From the NCBI RefSeq assembly GCF_000471905.2, contig NW_006500271.1, forward strand, positions 39,136 through 103,135: a DNA stretch of 64,000 nt, in the 5' to 3' direction. The stretch comes from Amborella trichopoda. Lineage: Eukaryota; Streptophyta; Magnoliopsida; Amborellales; Amborellaceae. Below the pieces are notes generated by a model. That model was not told the DNA's origin, did no database searches, and worked only from the letters and a program-made list of their open reading frames with translations. Positions within the stretch are counted from its first letter, which is position 1. The number at the start of each line of letters is the position of its first letter. Shown here in pieces: positions 18,196 through 30,999 of this stretch. Position numbers and translations under genes: made by a program.

Positions 18196-21100
18196 GGTTA
18201 GAATCCAGCAGCCTAAGTAGCATCTTTTTCAACCGCGTCCGTTGCGTCCTGCTTATATTGGTTCCTTCAAATTCTCTGTCAAGGGCCTCGAAGTGTGGAC
18301 ACTTCGAGGTTGTACTTGCAAGAAACATAAAAGTGAAAGGATGAGAAGTAGAAGAAGAAGAAGGAGAAGGGTCAGTAAGTGAGGGAATTTTAAGGTCGTT
18401 CCCCTCATCAAACCGATCTGGGTAGCTTTTTTTGTCATCACCAGAATTGGATGTGTGCAAGAAGTCTTTTAGGTCTTTCCCTTGCTTAGACCATTGGGGA
18501 GTTCTTTAACGTCATCACCCTCATTGAACGTACTCCAAGTAGAAGATGGATCGGGTACTTCCCCTTGATGGGGTAAGGAAGTGAGGAAGATCGTGCTGGG
18601 CATGAAGTCCTGCAAGCTCAGTAATGGGGGTACTGCTCAATTGGCGATTGAACAGTCTTGTTTCTCCGGCGAGCATCCCTTGGTGCTCATCTTCTACTGG
18701 TTTTCAGTGACATCGGTTGATCCGTTTCACTAGGTTTATGAACTACCCTAGCTTGATGAACTAATTCTCGCCTTAAGGACTTGAGTCTACTTCAACCATG
18801 ATGGACTATCCATGGTTGAGAAGTTGAGGGTTCAACATGATCAGAGTCATCTTCACCCAGTACTTGTGTCAAGACGTCCCCTCGTACTGGTGGAGCAGTG
18901 GTTTGGGGATCTTTCTCCGGGACGTTGTAAGACTCTTGACATCGCTGTATTTTCTTCTCTATTTTATCATGGAAACTGGGGCATTGGCTCCAGTCGTGGC
19001 CCCATATCTGATGGTACGGGCACCAATGGTTCTCGATCCCCTGAGCGAGGTGTGGAGGCTACCTGGCCTGTTTTGGTGTGGTTAGGCCTTCTTAAAGCAT
19101 CACGAAAAACAAGGCACGAAGGAGGTCAGGCAATGTTACTGCGTGGGAGGCTTTGCAGTCCCGAATGCCTTCTTTAGCTCTTCAAGCTTTATCTGGCCCT
19201 TCTAAATCAGGGCCTCGCTAATATCATTCAACGTGTAGCAGTCCTCTGTGGGGTGGTTGATCTTTCGATGATAAGAACAGTAATTTGCCTGGGTATCGAG
19301 TCAGGCTTGATCAGGGAAATTGGTATCTGAGAGCTCGATCATGTTCTACTCCAACAATAATCGGAATAGTGCAGGGACCCATTCCTTCTCAAAGGGGTAG
19401 ACTTTATTCCTATGCCTGGTCAAATAATCATCCCGATTATGGTTTGCAGGTGGGGGTACACGGTTGTACGACTGTTGTTGCTTGCCTATTTGAGGTGCTT
19501 TGGTTGTGTTTACCCTTTTAGAGAGATCCAAAGTTTGGGAGGGAGATTTCTTTGGATCGCTTACCGTGACGGCCATGCTGATTACTCCTTGTGGTTGTTT
19601 GCCTCGGGTACTAGTCTGAGAGCTACCATTGCTCCGATTGTTTCTTGAGCTTGCAGACTGGAATCGTGACCCACCATGATGGTGTGAAAGACTTTCTATG
19701 CAGACCTACTTGGAGATCAGCCCTGACATGGAAGTCATATTGGAGGCCTCAACATGTAGAGTAATCTCAGGTCTCATGTTCCGCACACAGGTTTGAATCG
19801 TTTCCTTCTCAAGCATGGGATAGGGATGGTGAGCAGCCAAATTTCTCCACCTTGATATGAATTTATCCACAGGCTCATCAGGATCTTGGGTCAAGGTGAG
19901 AAGCTTGATGGTTTGAACCTTTCTCTCGACCACATAGAAGCGTTGGTGGAACAGTTTCTCCATTTCCGTTCAAGTATGTACTGAATTTGAGGGCAGCTGA
20001 GCATACCACTAGAAAGCTAGGCCATCAAGGGTTTCAACAAACTGACAGAGAAGGAGTCTACCATCAGCCGCCGTCTCTTGAAATGCTACTTGAAAGTAGG
20101 CGATATGCTGGTTCAGGGAGGTGGTTCCATTGAACAGAGGAAACTTCCCTTTCTTTTAATCCGAGGGAAACTACATCTGATCAATGTATGAAAGGTATGG
20201 CTTTTGATAAGGCGTTGCACCCTGTATTTTCTGGATTTGTCTTTTCTTTATGCTATGGGTTACCATAGCATCAATGTTTGCCTGTGAGATGGGCTAAGGG
20301 ACAAAATTGTCCCTTGGAGGTGCATCATCTGAGTGATGGGAATCGACCTCATGATTAGCCGATTGTCGTGCGGCATCTATGCGATCGATCTTCTCCATCA
20401 TTGTGTGAACCATGTCTTCAAACTTATTCATGTGTTCTTTTTGAGAGTCGCTAAGCTCATTTATAACCATTACATTGACTGTTTCTCGAGGGAGTTCAGG
20501 GTTAGCTGCAGTTGAGGGCTTCCAAGCTTGACAGGTCACACACAGTAGATCGGTCAGCAAGGGGTCAGCATCCCTCGGCTGGACTCAAGTCTTGTATGCT
20601 GATCACGTGAGAATCGATTCTTGACAGTCTTGGGACCGTGGCTGCTGAGTGGCTGGGTTATCTTCTTCAACACTAACCATAGTGCAGGGTTCATTAATAT
20701 CTTCTTCAGGCTCTATCATCTGAGGAGGGTAGAAGGGGTTCAGGTGAAGAGTAGCATCAGAGATGGTTGCCAAGACCATCTTGGGTGCTTCCCTAGTCAG
20801 AATTTGTAGACCTCTATCACATTTGGCTTTGAGTTTTTGATGGACCTCATGTCAGAACTGCGATCGAGACAACGGCTGGTTGGCCCTTCTTGCACAAGAA
20901 AGAGTTGTTTCTATTACGTGAAGCAATGGGAGTGAGCCAGGAACTGGGGTAATCCTGGGCCGGGGAGGATGAAAGACTTGATCTCCCATCAGGTCTTTGC
21001 CTCGAGCTCTCTTATGGATTCTAGAGACATGACTGAGATTACGGGGCTCCTTCAAACTGGTAATCTTGGGGAAGGTCTTTGAGTACCAAGGTTGGAGGTG

Positions 21101-21990
21101 CGTGCCCAAAGATGGTGCAGCACGCAAAAGCAGAGTTGACTCATAAGGACGCCTGAGGCAGGGGTGAGGGGCTATCTGTGATGGTTATGCGGGTGCGTCC
21201 CTTGATGAAGGATGATGGGTGACTTGGAGGTCAACCCGAGCTCGAACAGGTGGTCTGGCCATAGGACGCCAAGAACCACGAGCAGGTGCTTGTAAGCGAA
21301 TGGGTGGAAGCCTGCCCCTTATAGGGTGCGCTAGTGTGTGCTGAGTAGGAAGACGCTGAGTAGGAGGACGCGGGGGTCATCTTCCGTGTACTCGGGTTGA
21401 CACAGTGATGGCGTTGCCCCAAGTGGCGGGATGCAAATACGCAACGTGCGTAGGACCTGGCATTGGGATGCTTTATCTTGAACGTTGATGTGAGATAGCA
21501 TACCCTCAAGTGTGGCTCTAGTGGATCACCAACGAGCCTTATGGTGTGTGTGAGAGGTGAAGGCCCTAGGGTCTCCGCCTCGATGTGCCAATCCTCTAAG
21601 GGTAGTGACTTGTGGTGGTGCAGGAATGCGGGCGGTAGCCTTCGGGTGACCCACTGAAGCAACATCAACTTGCTTGTCTTTTACAAAAAGAGACTGGGCA
21701 GCCTTCCGACATCCGTCGGTAATGCGACCGACAAGTTACTTGCCGATGACAAGGTGCACACTATGAGAGGCAGTAGATGTACTATCAATGCAGGGCACCT
21801 TGGTGGAAGTTCCACTAGGGCATGGAGATGGGGTGTTAAGGACCTTTAAGTCCCTTCTCACGATAATCCAGGTCAAGACCTCAACACTAGACACAGGGTC
21901 TTTGGTAAGTAAAACAAGAAGCAAGAGGGTAAGTAAAGCAAGAAGAAAGAGGTTGATCAGAGGAATTTTGACTTGGTGGTGAGACAAACG
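18196..21990 (-). pseudogene. Element alpha, 5' half: Tat-like gag
   Basis: Read leftward from 21,990. A Ser/Pro/His-rich leader-encoded region (21,990-20,560) comes first, then the Retrotrans_gag core (about 20,200-19,700) with FHQRFYVVERKVQTIKLLTLTQDPDEPVDKFISRWRN in pieces, then a CCHC-like knuckle near 19,255 (YCSYHRKINHPTEDCYTLND), and a terminal block FEALDREFEGTNIS at about 18,250. It stops at the chromovirus LTR and resumes at 10,031. Homologous gag copies lie at 26,740-30,012, 42,000-45,900 and 51,000-54,950. Stops and frameshifts are frequent. Role in a live element: capsid and nucleocapsid. Confidence 0.8.
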
Positions 21991-23986
21991 CAGCAGCTAG
22001 ATCAGCAAGTGATTGTCCCGGTCAGATAGCGAGATGGGCACGGTAACTAGACTGACGCAATAGAAATGCTATTAAACATCAGAACGATCATCGGCTAACC
22101 TGACACAATGGCTAGCTTATCATGGCAGTAAGGCGGGCACAACAACTAATACCGGCTCACCGATAATACTGCTAGACGATTAGAGTACCATGGCAATTTT
22201 TGTCTCAGCCTCTCTTGGTCAAATGAGAGAGAGACGAAAGAAGAGAGAGAGAGAAACATGCACAATACTACCGATGTCGTGCATGTGAGAAGAAGACGAG
22301 ATGAGAAATGAGGGAGAAAGGAAAAAGGGAAAGAGGAGAAAGAGAAAGCAAAGAATGAAAAAGAAAGAGAGAGAAGAGAGCAAGGAAACATGAGCGGCGT
22401 TGAGAGAAAAGATAGGAAAAAAATGGATGGCGATGAGAGAAAAGATAGGAAAGAACATGAACGACGATGAGCTCCCGCTGTCCATGACATAAGGGTAAGA
22501 AGAGAGAGAATACACAGGCGGCAATGAGCCTCCATTGCCCATGACAGAGGAATAAGAAGAGAGAGATAACATCGATGGTGATGAGCTTCTACTGTCCATG
22601 ATAGAGGAATAAGAAGAGAGAGAAAACATGAGCGGCAACGTGCTTCCACCATCCATGACAGAAGATTAACAGAAAAGAGAGAAGAAATGGGAGGCAATGT
22701 GCTTCCACTGTCCATGATAGAGAATAGGAGGAGAGAGAAAATACAGGCGGTGATGTGCTTCCACTATCTATGACAGAAGATTAAGAGGAGCGAGAAAACA
22801 TGGTCGACGATGTGCATCTGGCATCCAAGATAGAAGATTATAAAGAGAGAGAAAACATGGGCAGCGGTGTGCTTCCATCATCCATGATAGAAATTAAGAG
22901 GAGAGAGAAACCGTGGGTGGTGATGTGCTTCCATCGTCCATGACAGAAGATTAAGAAAATAGAGAGAACATGAATGATGATGTGCTTCCACCTTCCATTA
23001 CAGATGATTAACAAAAGAGAAACATGGACGACGATGTGCTTCTGCCGTCCATGACAGAAGATTAGATAAGATAACTTTGACAGAGGCCCAGTCCCCCACT
23101 CGGGTTAACGCCCGGCTCACTGTTCGTATCCCTTAAGCAAGAAGTCATTATGCTAGGAGATGGACTCCACCATGCATGAACAGAGAGGAGGGAGAGAGAA
23201 CAGAGAGCGTAGGAAAGAGAAAAGAAAGGCAAAGAAAAAGAAGGAAAGTGGAGAATGAAGATCAGATAAGAAATAGGAAAGAAAGATAGACAAGAAGAGA
23301 GAGATGAGAGGAGAGAGAAAAACATATGAGAGGAGGAGACAGATGAGAGGAAGAGAGAATATATTACCTTCACTAAGGGGTACTGGACCTTTTTCTCTCT
23401 TCTCTCTCTCTCCCCAAGATGTGCCCACATTTTGAACGTGAAAATCCTCAAATTTTATTGATGAGTCTTGAATAATCAAGCGTTTCTTTACAATTGTGTT
23501 TTAACATGTACTTATAGAATTGGGCCTGAACACAGGTGGATGCCCAAAAACTGCATAAATTGATGATAATTAAAATTTAATTGAATTAAAAGAAATTTTA
23601 AAATCAGGTACAAAATGATTGTTTTGCCCTTGCTCAACAATTTGTTAAATTTCAAAAACATCACTACTGCTACCTTAGAACTTGCATGATCTTCCATTGA
23701 TGATTCGGTGTCGCTCCGGCATAAGTTTGGCCGAAAGATGATTGCTTTATTGTCGGGCTCGGCATGACGATCGATTTGATACCAACTTCGGGCCATAGAT
23801 CTCATTTTTAGGCCACGATCATGCGACTCGAAATTTGTATAGATCTTTGAACACATCGGATCAACCGTGTGCTTATTTCTAGATTTTTTCCTTGGTTTCT
23901 TCTCTAAATCAATCTGAGCATACCATCATGATCACGTTGCAACAAACACAACTTGATTTTGTGTCCGAACCAAGATTTTGTCGACT
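21991..23986 (-). repeat. 5' LTR of element alpha, truncated at both ends
   Basis: It is the reverse orientation of the LTR family seen at 23,987, 39,166 and 48,075. The U3 part (23,980-23,510) carries the AATTTAATTGAATT and GCCCTTGCTCAACAA blocks. A TATA-like TCTATAAG is near 23,515 on the minus strand, then CT-rich sequence (AG-rich on +), then a minisatellite of period about 57 at 22,450-23,040. The last about 400 bases before the primer-binding site are missing relative to the copy at 48,075. U3 is cut at 23,986 by the start of the next LTR. Confidence 0.7.
22450..23045 (-). repeat. 57-bp minisatellite in the alpha LTR
   Basis: About ten units, each with a core like GATGAGCTTCTACTGTCCATGA plus an AG-rich spacer, spaced 56-58 bases apart (22,466, 22,522, 22,579, 22,637). 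Because 57 is a multiple of three, long low-complexity open frames appear on the minus strand. They are artefacts of the repeat. Confidence 0.75.
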
Positions 23987-25248
23987 TGGGTTCGTTTGAA
24001 GTCATTTCTCAGCACCTTGGTCCCCTGTCAATAAAGCCTAACTTACAGTGGATATTCTGAAAGTCTCAAAAAAGCCCCAAAACTAGACAAGATCTTCATA
24101 AGGACTCTTAAAAGTCATATGACAAGTTTCGTCGCCTTTTGAAATGTCTAAGGTGGTGCAGACTGAGAAATAATTCCGGTAGAATTAGTCTCTCTCACCC
24201 TGAAACATACCCTATAACTAGAGCTATATTTTTTATGTCTCAATTTTCTATGGGACCAGCGCTATTGGATCCGACACAGTTGAAAACCTCCAGGAGTCAA
24301 ATTTTAGCTTGAACGGACATCTAAATAAGAAGTTATATGAAGAAGAGCGAAACAAGAGGAGCCGTACACTATTCCCGTGAGGCCACCCTGCAACTCCAGT
24401 CCATTAAACGGGCAGGCATGACTATTGAATTTTAACGCTCATATCTCACCCGTCTTAAATCGGATCAAGCTCAAATTTTATGGGCATATTCGTCTCATCA
24501 AGATGAGCGTTTCAATATGTGGCAAGCCCCGTGACGACGCCCGAGCATGAAGAAAATTTAGAGAGAAGTTGCTGATCCGTGAAGAAAGTGCAGAAAAATC
24601 AGCAGCGTCATGCTTCACTCGAGCTACCAAATCACACTGCTTACGAGCCCGGATGACGTGAAACTAATTTCCATCGTGTGAGTAAGGTCTATGGCCATCA
24701 CTAGTCCAAACGTATTTCGTACACAATGCCTACAAAGTGAAATTTCGTCGTCGAAATTCCAAATTTTGGGCAAAACTCCAAAATTACAATATCTTTGTCC
24801 GGGCACAGAATCGAGCCGCGTTTGTTGCCCCATGATCGTGATGGCATGCTCAATGTGATCCAACGAAAAAATCACAGAAAAAATCAAGGACCGAGCACAC
24901 AATTGATCCAAAGTTTCAAGATTCATTCAAATTTCAAGTCACATGATCGGGCCCTAAAAACATGATCCATGGCTCGAAGATGAAATCAAATCGATCGCCA
25001 TGTCGAGCCCAACAAGAAAACAACCATCTTTCAATTAAACGGGCATCAGAACGACCACAGATCATCCATGAAAAATCATGCGCATTCTAAGGCAACACAG
25101 GAACTATCTTGGAATTCCAAAACTTGTTAGGAAGGGGTAAATCTATCATTTTGCACCCAATTTTCTAATTTTTTCAATTCAATTAAATGTTAATTTCCAG
25201 CAATTAGGTTTACTTTTGATCAATCCACCCATGTTTGGGCACATTTCT

Positions 25249-25256
25249 ATATATAC
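25249..25256 (+). promoter_or_regulatory. TATA box of the beta LTR
   Basis: TATATATA is placed about 1.26 kb into the LTR, between a conserved CCCATGTTTGGGC block and ACCATCATTGTAC. The delta LTR keeps TATATATA at 40,427 with the same flanks. The epsilon LTR has TATATGAA at 49,379. Confidence 0.6.
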
Positions 25257-25779
25257 CACGTACCATCATTGTACGCACGAACTCCACCTCTACAAAAGGT
25301 GAGAGTTTTACTGAATATAATTTCTCTTTCTTGTCATTGTTGAGTCACGTTTGGAAAGATAGAAAGGAGAGAAAAACTTTTGGACTAGTACTGTTAGGTT
25401 CATGGTAAATCTTCTCTCTCTTTTTTCCTTTTCTTTTCTCTCTTCCTCTCTTTCTTCTTCCTCTTCTTCGTCTGAGTTCCTATCAGAGGCCATGCACGAC
25501 AGTGGCAGCACCGTGCATGCCTCTCCAGTCGTCTCATAGGTTGTGCATGGAAAAGGTAGCACCATGAGTGAGCTTCTTTCTCCTTCTGTTCATTCACCCC
25601 TGTCTCCCAGCGAGGCTTGCAGATGGCGTTGCTCATCGCCATTCGTTACATGTTCTCGACGTCTCAGTGAAGAACACAGACAATGAAACTCATTGCCTTC
25701 CGCAGGGGTTTCCCCCCCCTTGTTGCGCGCTTATCACAAATGGTGATGCCTATCGCCACCCGTGAGGGGTGTTAGCAAC

Positions 25780-25985
25780 ATCTATTGCCATTCGCAAGCT
25801 TCCTTCGCACTCTCGGTGCTTATTGCCGTCCGTGAGCTTCCTTTGTGTGCTCGGTGCCTATCACTGTTTGCGACCTTCCTTTGCGTGCTGGGTGCCTATC
25901 ACCGTCCACGATCTTCCATCATGTGCTCGGTGCCCATCGCTGTCCATGAGCCTCCTCCATGCGATTGGTGCTCATCGTCGTCCCT
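25780..25985 (+). repeat. 38-bp minisatellite in the beta LTR
   Basis: Five to six units of 38 bases, each beginning TATTGCCGTCCGTGAGC or TATCACCGTCCACGATC and ending in CTCGGTGCC. The delta LTR has the same period at 40,945-41,070. Confidence 0.8.
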
Positions 25986-26707
25986 CCTGTGTCTTGCGCC
26001 TATCGCCGTGTGCCTTGCAAAGAACTATCACTGTGCGCTTCACAATTGGCTATTGCAGCACGCTTCACAAGAAGCTATAGCCATTCGCAGGGCTGTGCTG
26101 CCTTCTCGTGTTGCCCAACGGTGAGGCTCAGCGATGTCCGTAGTTTGCTGCTAACTTTCCAGCCATGAGCAGTAGTTTCTAGCGCCGTCTAAGGGCTGCG
26201 ATACTACTACTCCATGGTTGCAAGTGGCAACGCTTAGGGCCGTCGGGTTTCCATCTCTCCGCTGTCTTGCACATTCTCTTCATTCTTTTCTCCTCTCGTT
26301 CAAACTTCCCACTTCATTACCCTAACTTCCCACTTCATTGTTTTAGCTAATCACATGAATGTGCATTGCCCTAAGACAAGGGTGGGTCCTTTGGCCCACT
26401 TATCTTGAAATTAACCATGTTAGGGTGTTGCAGAAAACAAGGTGATCGCAGGTCAAGGGAGGCGATTTCGAAGCAGCTAAAATAGCTGGGGGTTTTCTTT
26501 GTGATTTAACAGCTTGTCCACACGAGCCAGCTTGAGTAAGTGCCGAACCCACCTTAAATTCCTACCTCAACGGTTGGTATACCTACCCTTGCTCTTGAAT
26601 AAGGTTCCTGAGGGAGTGATCTCAAGTCCCGAGTTCACTAGATGCCCGAGACACGTGCCATTAGATCATCTAGATCCGGAGGGTGAAATTAAGGCACCTA
26701 ACCAGCT

Positions 26708-26726
26708 TGATGACTCCACTAGGGAC
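26708..26726 (+). promoter_or_regulatory. Primer-binding site of element beta (mutated)
   Basis: TGATGACTCCACTAGGGAC lies three bases after the LTR end. The delta copy reads TGGCGACTCCACTAGGGAC, so the TGG that pairs with tRNA CCA is changed to TGA here. Related sites in Tat/Ogre elements are reported as tRNA-Arg type. I could not check the tRNA. Confidence 0.6.
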
Positions 26727-26739
26727 TTATTACCCCTTC

Positions 26740-29700
26740 ATCGGTTCGCTCTGGTTTGATCTGCATAATGTTTTTCTTTCTGCACTACTTTCTATAGCAT
26801 CTGGGTTATTCAACCCATTCATCCAAGTCGGGGACTTTCTTATCTCCACACTCATGACGGTCTCAGGGAAGTGAACTGCTCAAGCTTCATTCCCTGCACT
26901 CCTTTTGAGTCGGAACTCAGAGCCCGGCTCCCAGGTTCTTTCCTGGGTTGGTGGGAGAAGGGACTTAAAGGTCCCTGACTCCCCACTTCTTCGCTCTGGT
27001 GGAACCTCCACCAAGGCCCCATGCATTGGAAGCACATATGCTATTACACACAACACGCACCCTACTTCTTGCAAGTCCTTGCTAGTCAAATCACTAAGGT
27101 ACACCGGAAGGCTGCCCTTCCCACTCTCGCGAAAGGAAGCAAGTTGCCATCGCTCGCGAGGTTCGCCGTAAGGCAACCCCTTATACTCTTTCATGACTTC
27201 GAGCCTCTACACCTAGAGGCTCGGCACACCGAGGCAGAGATCCTTTGGCCTCCACCTCTAGTACACACGCAACGGCTTGTGGTCCAACCATTAGAGCCAC
27301 ACCTTGGGGCAACTTTCATGCTGCCATGGGCTCATGTCCCGGGCTAGGCCTCCTCAGGCCAAACTCTGCATGCTCCATACACCTGTATCCCACTGCTTTG
27401 GTCAGCGCTAGCGTTATGCTAGCTCAAGCACATGAGGGTCGATCACTTCGTCCTCCCTCTCAGCACACACAGCTTCATACTGTGAGAGAAAGGCTCCTAC
27501 CTGGTCCCTCACAGAGACAAGCGCGTGGGTCTGAACCTCTCAAGGTCGAACCTGTTAACCGGGCTCGGGCTAACCCCCATGTCACCCAGACAGCTAATCC
27601 TAAAGGTGCACATGCACCGACTTTACAGTCCCCTCCCCGATCTCGACTCAGGCAGAGTCATGAACTAACTCCTTCACCTGCTGTCGCTCTTCCTTCACCA
27701 AGCAAGCACCTCGAGACCAGGTACTCAAAGGTTTTTCCTAAGCGTTCCATGTTGAGTCAGCTGCCCCAAGTCAGGCATGCACCCAGACCTTACAAGGGAA
27801 CTCAGTGCAATGGCATGATTTCAGACCAGGGCCTCCAGGCTCCAAAGCAGAAACCTAGACTGCCTTCTTTCCCTGGACCCTACTCTCTACTCTAGCTCAT
27901 AGACATGGCCCATGCATGCTCAAAGAAAGCAGGGCTGTCCAGATCTCAGGCTTAGTTCTGGAGAGAAGTCCACAATAGCCTCAGGATTAAGTAGGAGAGG
28001 GGCCTGCAGATCTTGACCAAAGAAGCCTCCAAGGCAGTTAAGGTCACCACCTTTGGTGACCTCCTACCTCATAATCATTTTTTCCACCTCCAAACATCAG
28101 AACCCGCACAGGTCTAAGAATACTGCTCGGTGATTACTGCCCAGAAGCCATGGTCCCAAGACCGTCGAGAACTGGTCTTCATAAGGTCAGCATACAAGGC
28201 TCGAGTCCAGTCGAGGCATGCTGAGCCCCTGCAAACTTACTTGCCACGCACGACTCGCCAACCCTGGCCATCCATTACTTCACAAGACTCTGACCTTCCA
28301 GAAGAAACGGTCAGTGTTATGGTGATCAACGATCTGGATGACTCCAACGAAGAGCAGATGAACAGATTCAAGGTAATGATGCAAGCCATCCTCTAAAAGA
28401 TGGAACACCTAGAAGCCTCCAGGTCCTCCTCTTCTCACCATGAGATCGATTCTTTGGCTGGTGAAGGCACCGTTCCTAGGCATACTCCCCCACCGATTTC
28501 TCAAGATAGCTCTACTTCTCTCGAGGTTTTCCAAACCGATATAAATGCCATGGTGGCCCACAGTCTTAAGAACAAGGTCTCATGCATGCATGAGGCGCCG
28601 CTCTACCAGAAGTCGTACCCTTCGTACATCGAACAAGTGTCGTTTCCCCCGAACTACCAAAATGGGAAGCTCCCCCTTTTCAATGGTATTACGTTCCTGC
28701 ACCAGAATACTGCCCACTTCCAAGCAGCTTGTCGAGAGACGGCGACTGACAGACGACTCCTCCTTCATCAGTTCGTCGAGACTCTCGAAGGGCTAGCCTT
28801 CCAGTGGTATGCTCGGCTGCCTCCAAACTCGATGAATAGATGGCAGAAAATGGAGCAGTTGTTTTACCAACGCTTTTACAAAGTCCAAAGGGACGTGAAA
28901 ACCATCGAGCTCCTCACTCTGACTCAAGACCTTGGTGAGCCAGTTGACAACTTCATCGCTCGATGGAGAGAGCTAACAAGTTTTCATGCCACTCTCATGA
29001 TTGAAGAAGAACCTGTCTTCACCTGTCCAACCTATATATGAAACATGCTTCCCAAGATCGCTCTGCATGTTGAGGCTTCCAATCCACCCTCCATGTAAGA
29101 GCTCATCTCTAAGGCAGTTAGTATTGAGGGTCTATCCAAGCACCATGGCGGATCTCGTCAACAACCTCTGGCTCGAACTATCGCTCCAACAATAGGGGCA
29201 ACCAATAGAAAGCAGTGATCATTGAGGCCGTCACCGTGACTGACACTAGCAAAGCCACCCCTCAAACCATGGACCTCTCCAAGGAACAGATGCCTTAGGC
29301 CGGGGGCAAGCAACAGTCTTATAATAAGGTTCAGCCTCCTAAAAGCATAAAGCGAAGCGACTTCTGGACACAGCACTAGAACAAGGTGTACTCCTTTGTT
29401 AAGGAGTGGAATCCTGCACTTCTTCGACTACTATTGGAGCAAAACATGATCCAGCTGCCAGAGGTCAGTACTTTAGAACAAGTTGGACAAGAGACACATG
29501 AGAAGTACTGTACCAATCACAGGAAAGTAGGCCACCCCACTCAGGACTGCTACAAGCTCAATGACATTACAGAAGGCCTTATTAATAAGGGCCAGATAAA
29601 GCTCGAAGAGATAAAGAAAGCGTTCGGGGCAACTGAGGCTTCTCACATAGTGACAATACAAGAAGATGATGGTGTACCAGCCATCCCTGTGCACTATTTT

Positions 29701-30012
29701 CCATAATGCTCGAAGAGGGACACATGACGCCAAAGCTGATGAGGCAGCCCAAGTTCCTGCCTCCAAGAACTGAGAACCTCTGATGCACGTATCACCTGAT
29801 ACGAGGCCATGATGTGAGCGAATGCACTGGCTTCCACGAACTCTTGGCAAAGAAGATGTAGTAATGCCAGGAAGCTCATGGTAACCCAGAAGGTTGCCCT
29901 CAAGTCCCTCTTCCACCAGTGCAGGAAGAACTCCCGACGAGAGCTCGAGACACACTAAGCTAAACCCTTTGCAAGCCCTCTTCGAGGTGTTGCTCCAACA
30001 GGGTCTCGTCAC
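26740..30012 (+). pseudogene. Element beta gag
   Basis: A Pro/Ser/His-rich N-terminal region (about 26,900-27,900) precedes a spacer helix. The Retrotrans_gag core (28,560-29,100) shows PLFNGITFLHQNTAHFQAA, LEGLAFQWYARLPPNS, MEQLFYQRFYKVQRDVKTIE and LTLTQDLGEPVDNFIARW. The CCHC-like knuckle CTNHRKVGHPTQDCYKLND is at about 29,511. The core holds over 200 uninterrupted codons (28,400-29,041), but stops flank it. Coding is cut in mid-block at 30,012 by the inverted LTR of gamma. The equivalent point in delta is about 45,200. Confidence 0.82.
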
Positions 30013-30999
30013 TGGTTTAGTGCCTCGATCTTGCCCTCTGAATCAGGATGATTGGAGGGCACGCGTCTCGAGTTTCAAGGAGACCCGAAACTTTGAGATC
30101 GCTCTGTCGAGAACCTCGTTTGAGAACAATGGCAGGTATTACCAACCGATGAGAGAGAAATTTAAGGTGGATTCAGGACTTACTTGGGCTGGCTAGCATG
30201 GGTGCCCTCTTAGATCACAAAGAACGCCCCCAAGCAGTAAAACTGGCTCGAAATAACCTCCCTTGGCTTCTATTCTCTAGTTTTCTATAATCACACACAT
30301 ACAAAAAATGTTATAAGACAGGTGGGTCAACAGACCTCACCTTGCCTTTGAGTGAAGGTACATAAGAATGCAAAATAAAAAAGAAGAAGAGAATAACGAG
30401 AGAAGAAGATGGGGGAGAGAAGAATTTGACTAGGCGGGGAGATTAACACAATGATTAAGCTGTTAAGTAATTGGGCTGACGTGGCCGTAAAACGGGCTCA
30501 GTAACTCAGACCGGCTCTCATAAAATTACTACTAGACATTAATACCGATACTAACAAGCTAGACATAATGGTCCGTCGTGGCAATAAACCAGGCACAGTA
30601 ATTCTGACACAACAACATTACGACAAGATTATCATGGAAGGCTAATATCGACCCCTCTTAATCAAATGAAAGAATAACAGAAATAATGGAGATCAGAGAG
30701 AGAGAATGAAAAGTAAGATAAGAGAAGAAACTGAGAACAAAAAGAAGTAGAGGAAGAGAAAGAAAGGAGGGGAAGAGCGTGAGAGAAGAGAAAGGGAAGG
30801 AGCAAAGACACTGTCGGCAACAAGAGGAGCAAGATAACATAATCGATTATATATATCCATCGACTATGATGAGTAAGGAGAAGAAGGTGTAGGCACAGGC
30901 AGTCACGTGCTTCGGCAAGTGTGATAGACGAAAGAGAAAGAAGAGAACACAGGCGGCGCTTGACCTTCGCCGGCTGTAACGGGGGAAGAGGTATGATAA

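Larger units (their letters stand above)
23987..26704 (+). repeat. 5' LTR of Tat-like element beta
   Basis: It starts TGGGTTCGTTTGAAG, where alpha LTR homology stops, and ends ..CCTAACCA just before a primer-binding site. A TATA box TATATATA is at about 25,249. A CT-rich leader (25,400-25,470) and a 38-bp minisatellite (25,780-25,985) follow, then a purine-rich end with TGTTGCAGAAAACAAGG. About 2.7 kb, like the copies at 39,166 and 48,075. TG and CA termini are consistent. Confidence 0.75.

Noticed and set aside
18812-19177. A 121-codon plus-strand frame
   Set aside because: Opposite-strand shadow of the decayed alpha gag tail.
22146-22715. A 189-codon minus-strand frame with repeated Ser/Leu/Trp-rich, membrane-like peptides
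   Set aside because: It is produced by the 57-bp LTR minisatellite, whose length is a multiple of three. Sister LTRs have other periods and no such frame.
27245-27895. A 216-codon Pro/Ser/His-rich frame as a possible host gene
   Set aside because: Position and similarity to 21,231-21,990 (-), 42,430-43,100 and 51,600-52,200 show it is the variable N-terminal region of Tat-like gag.
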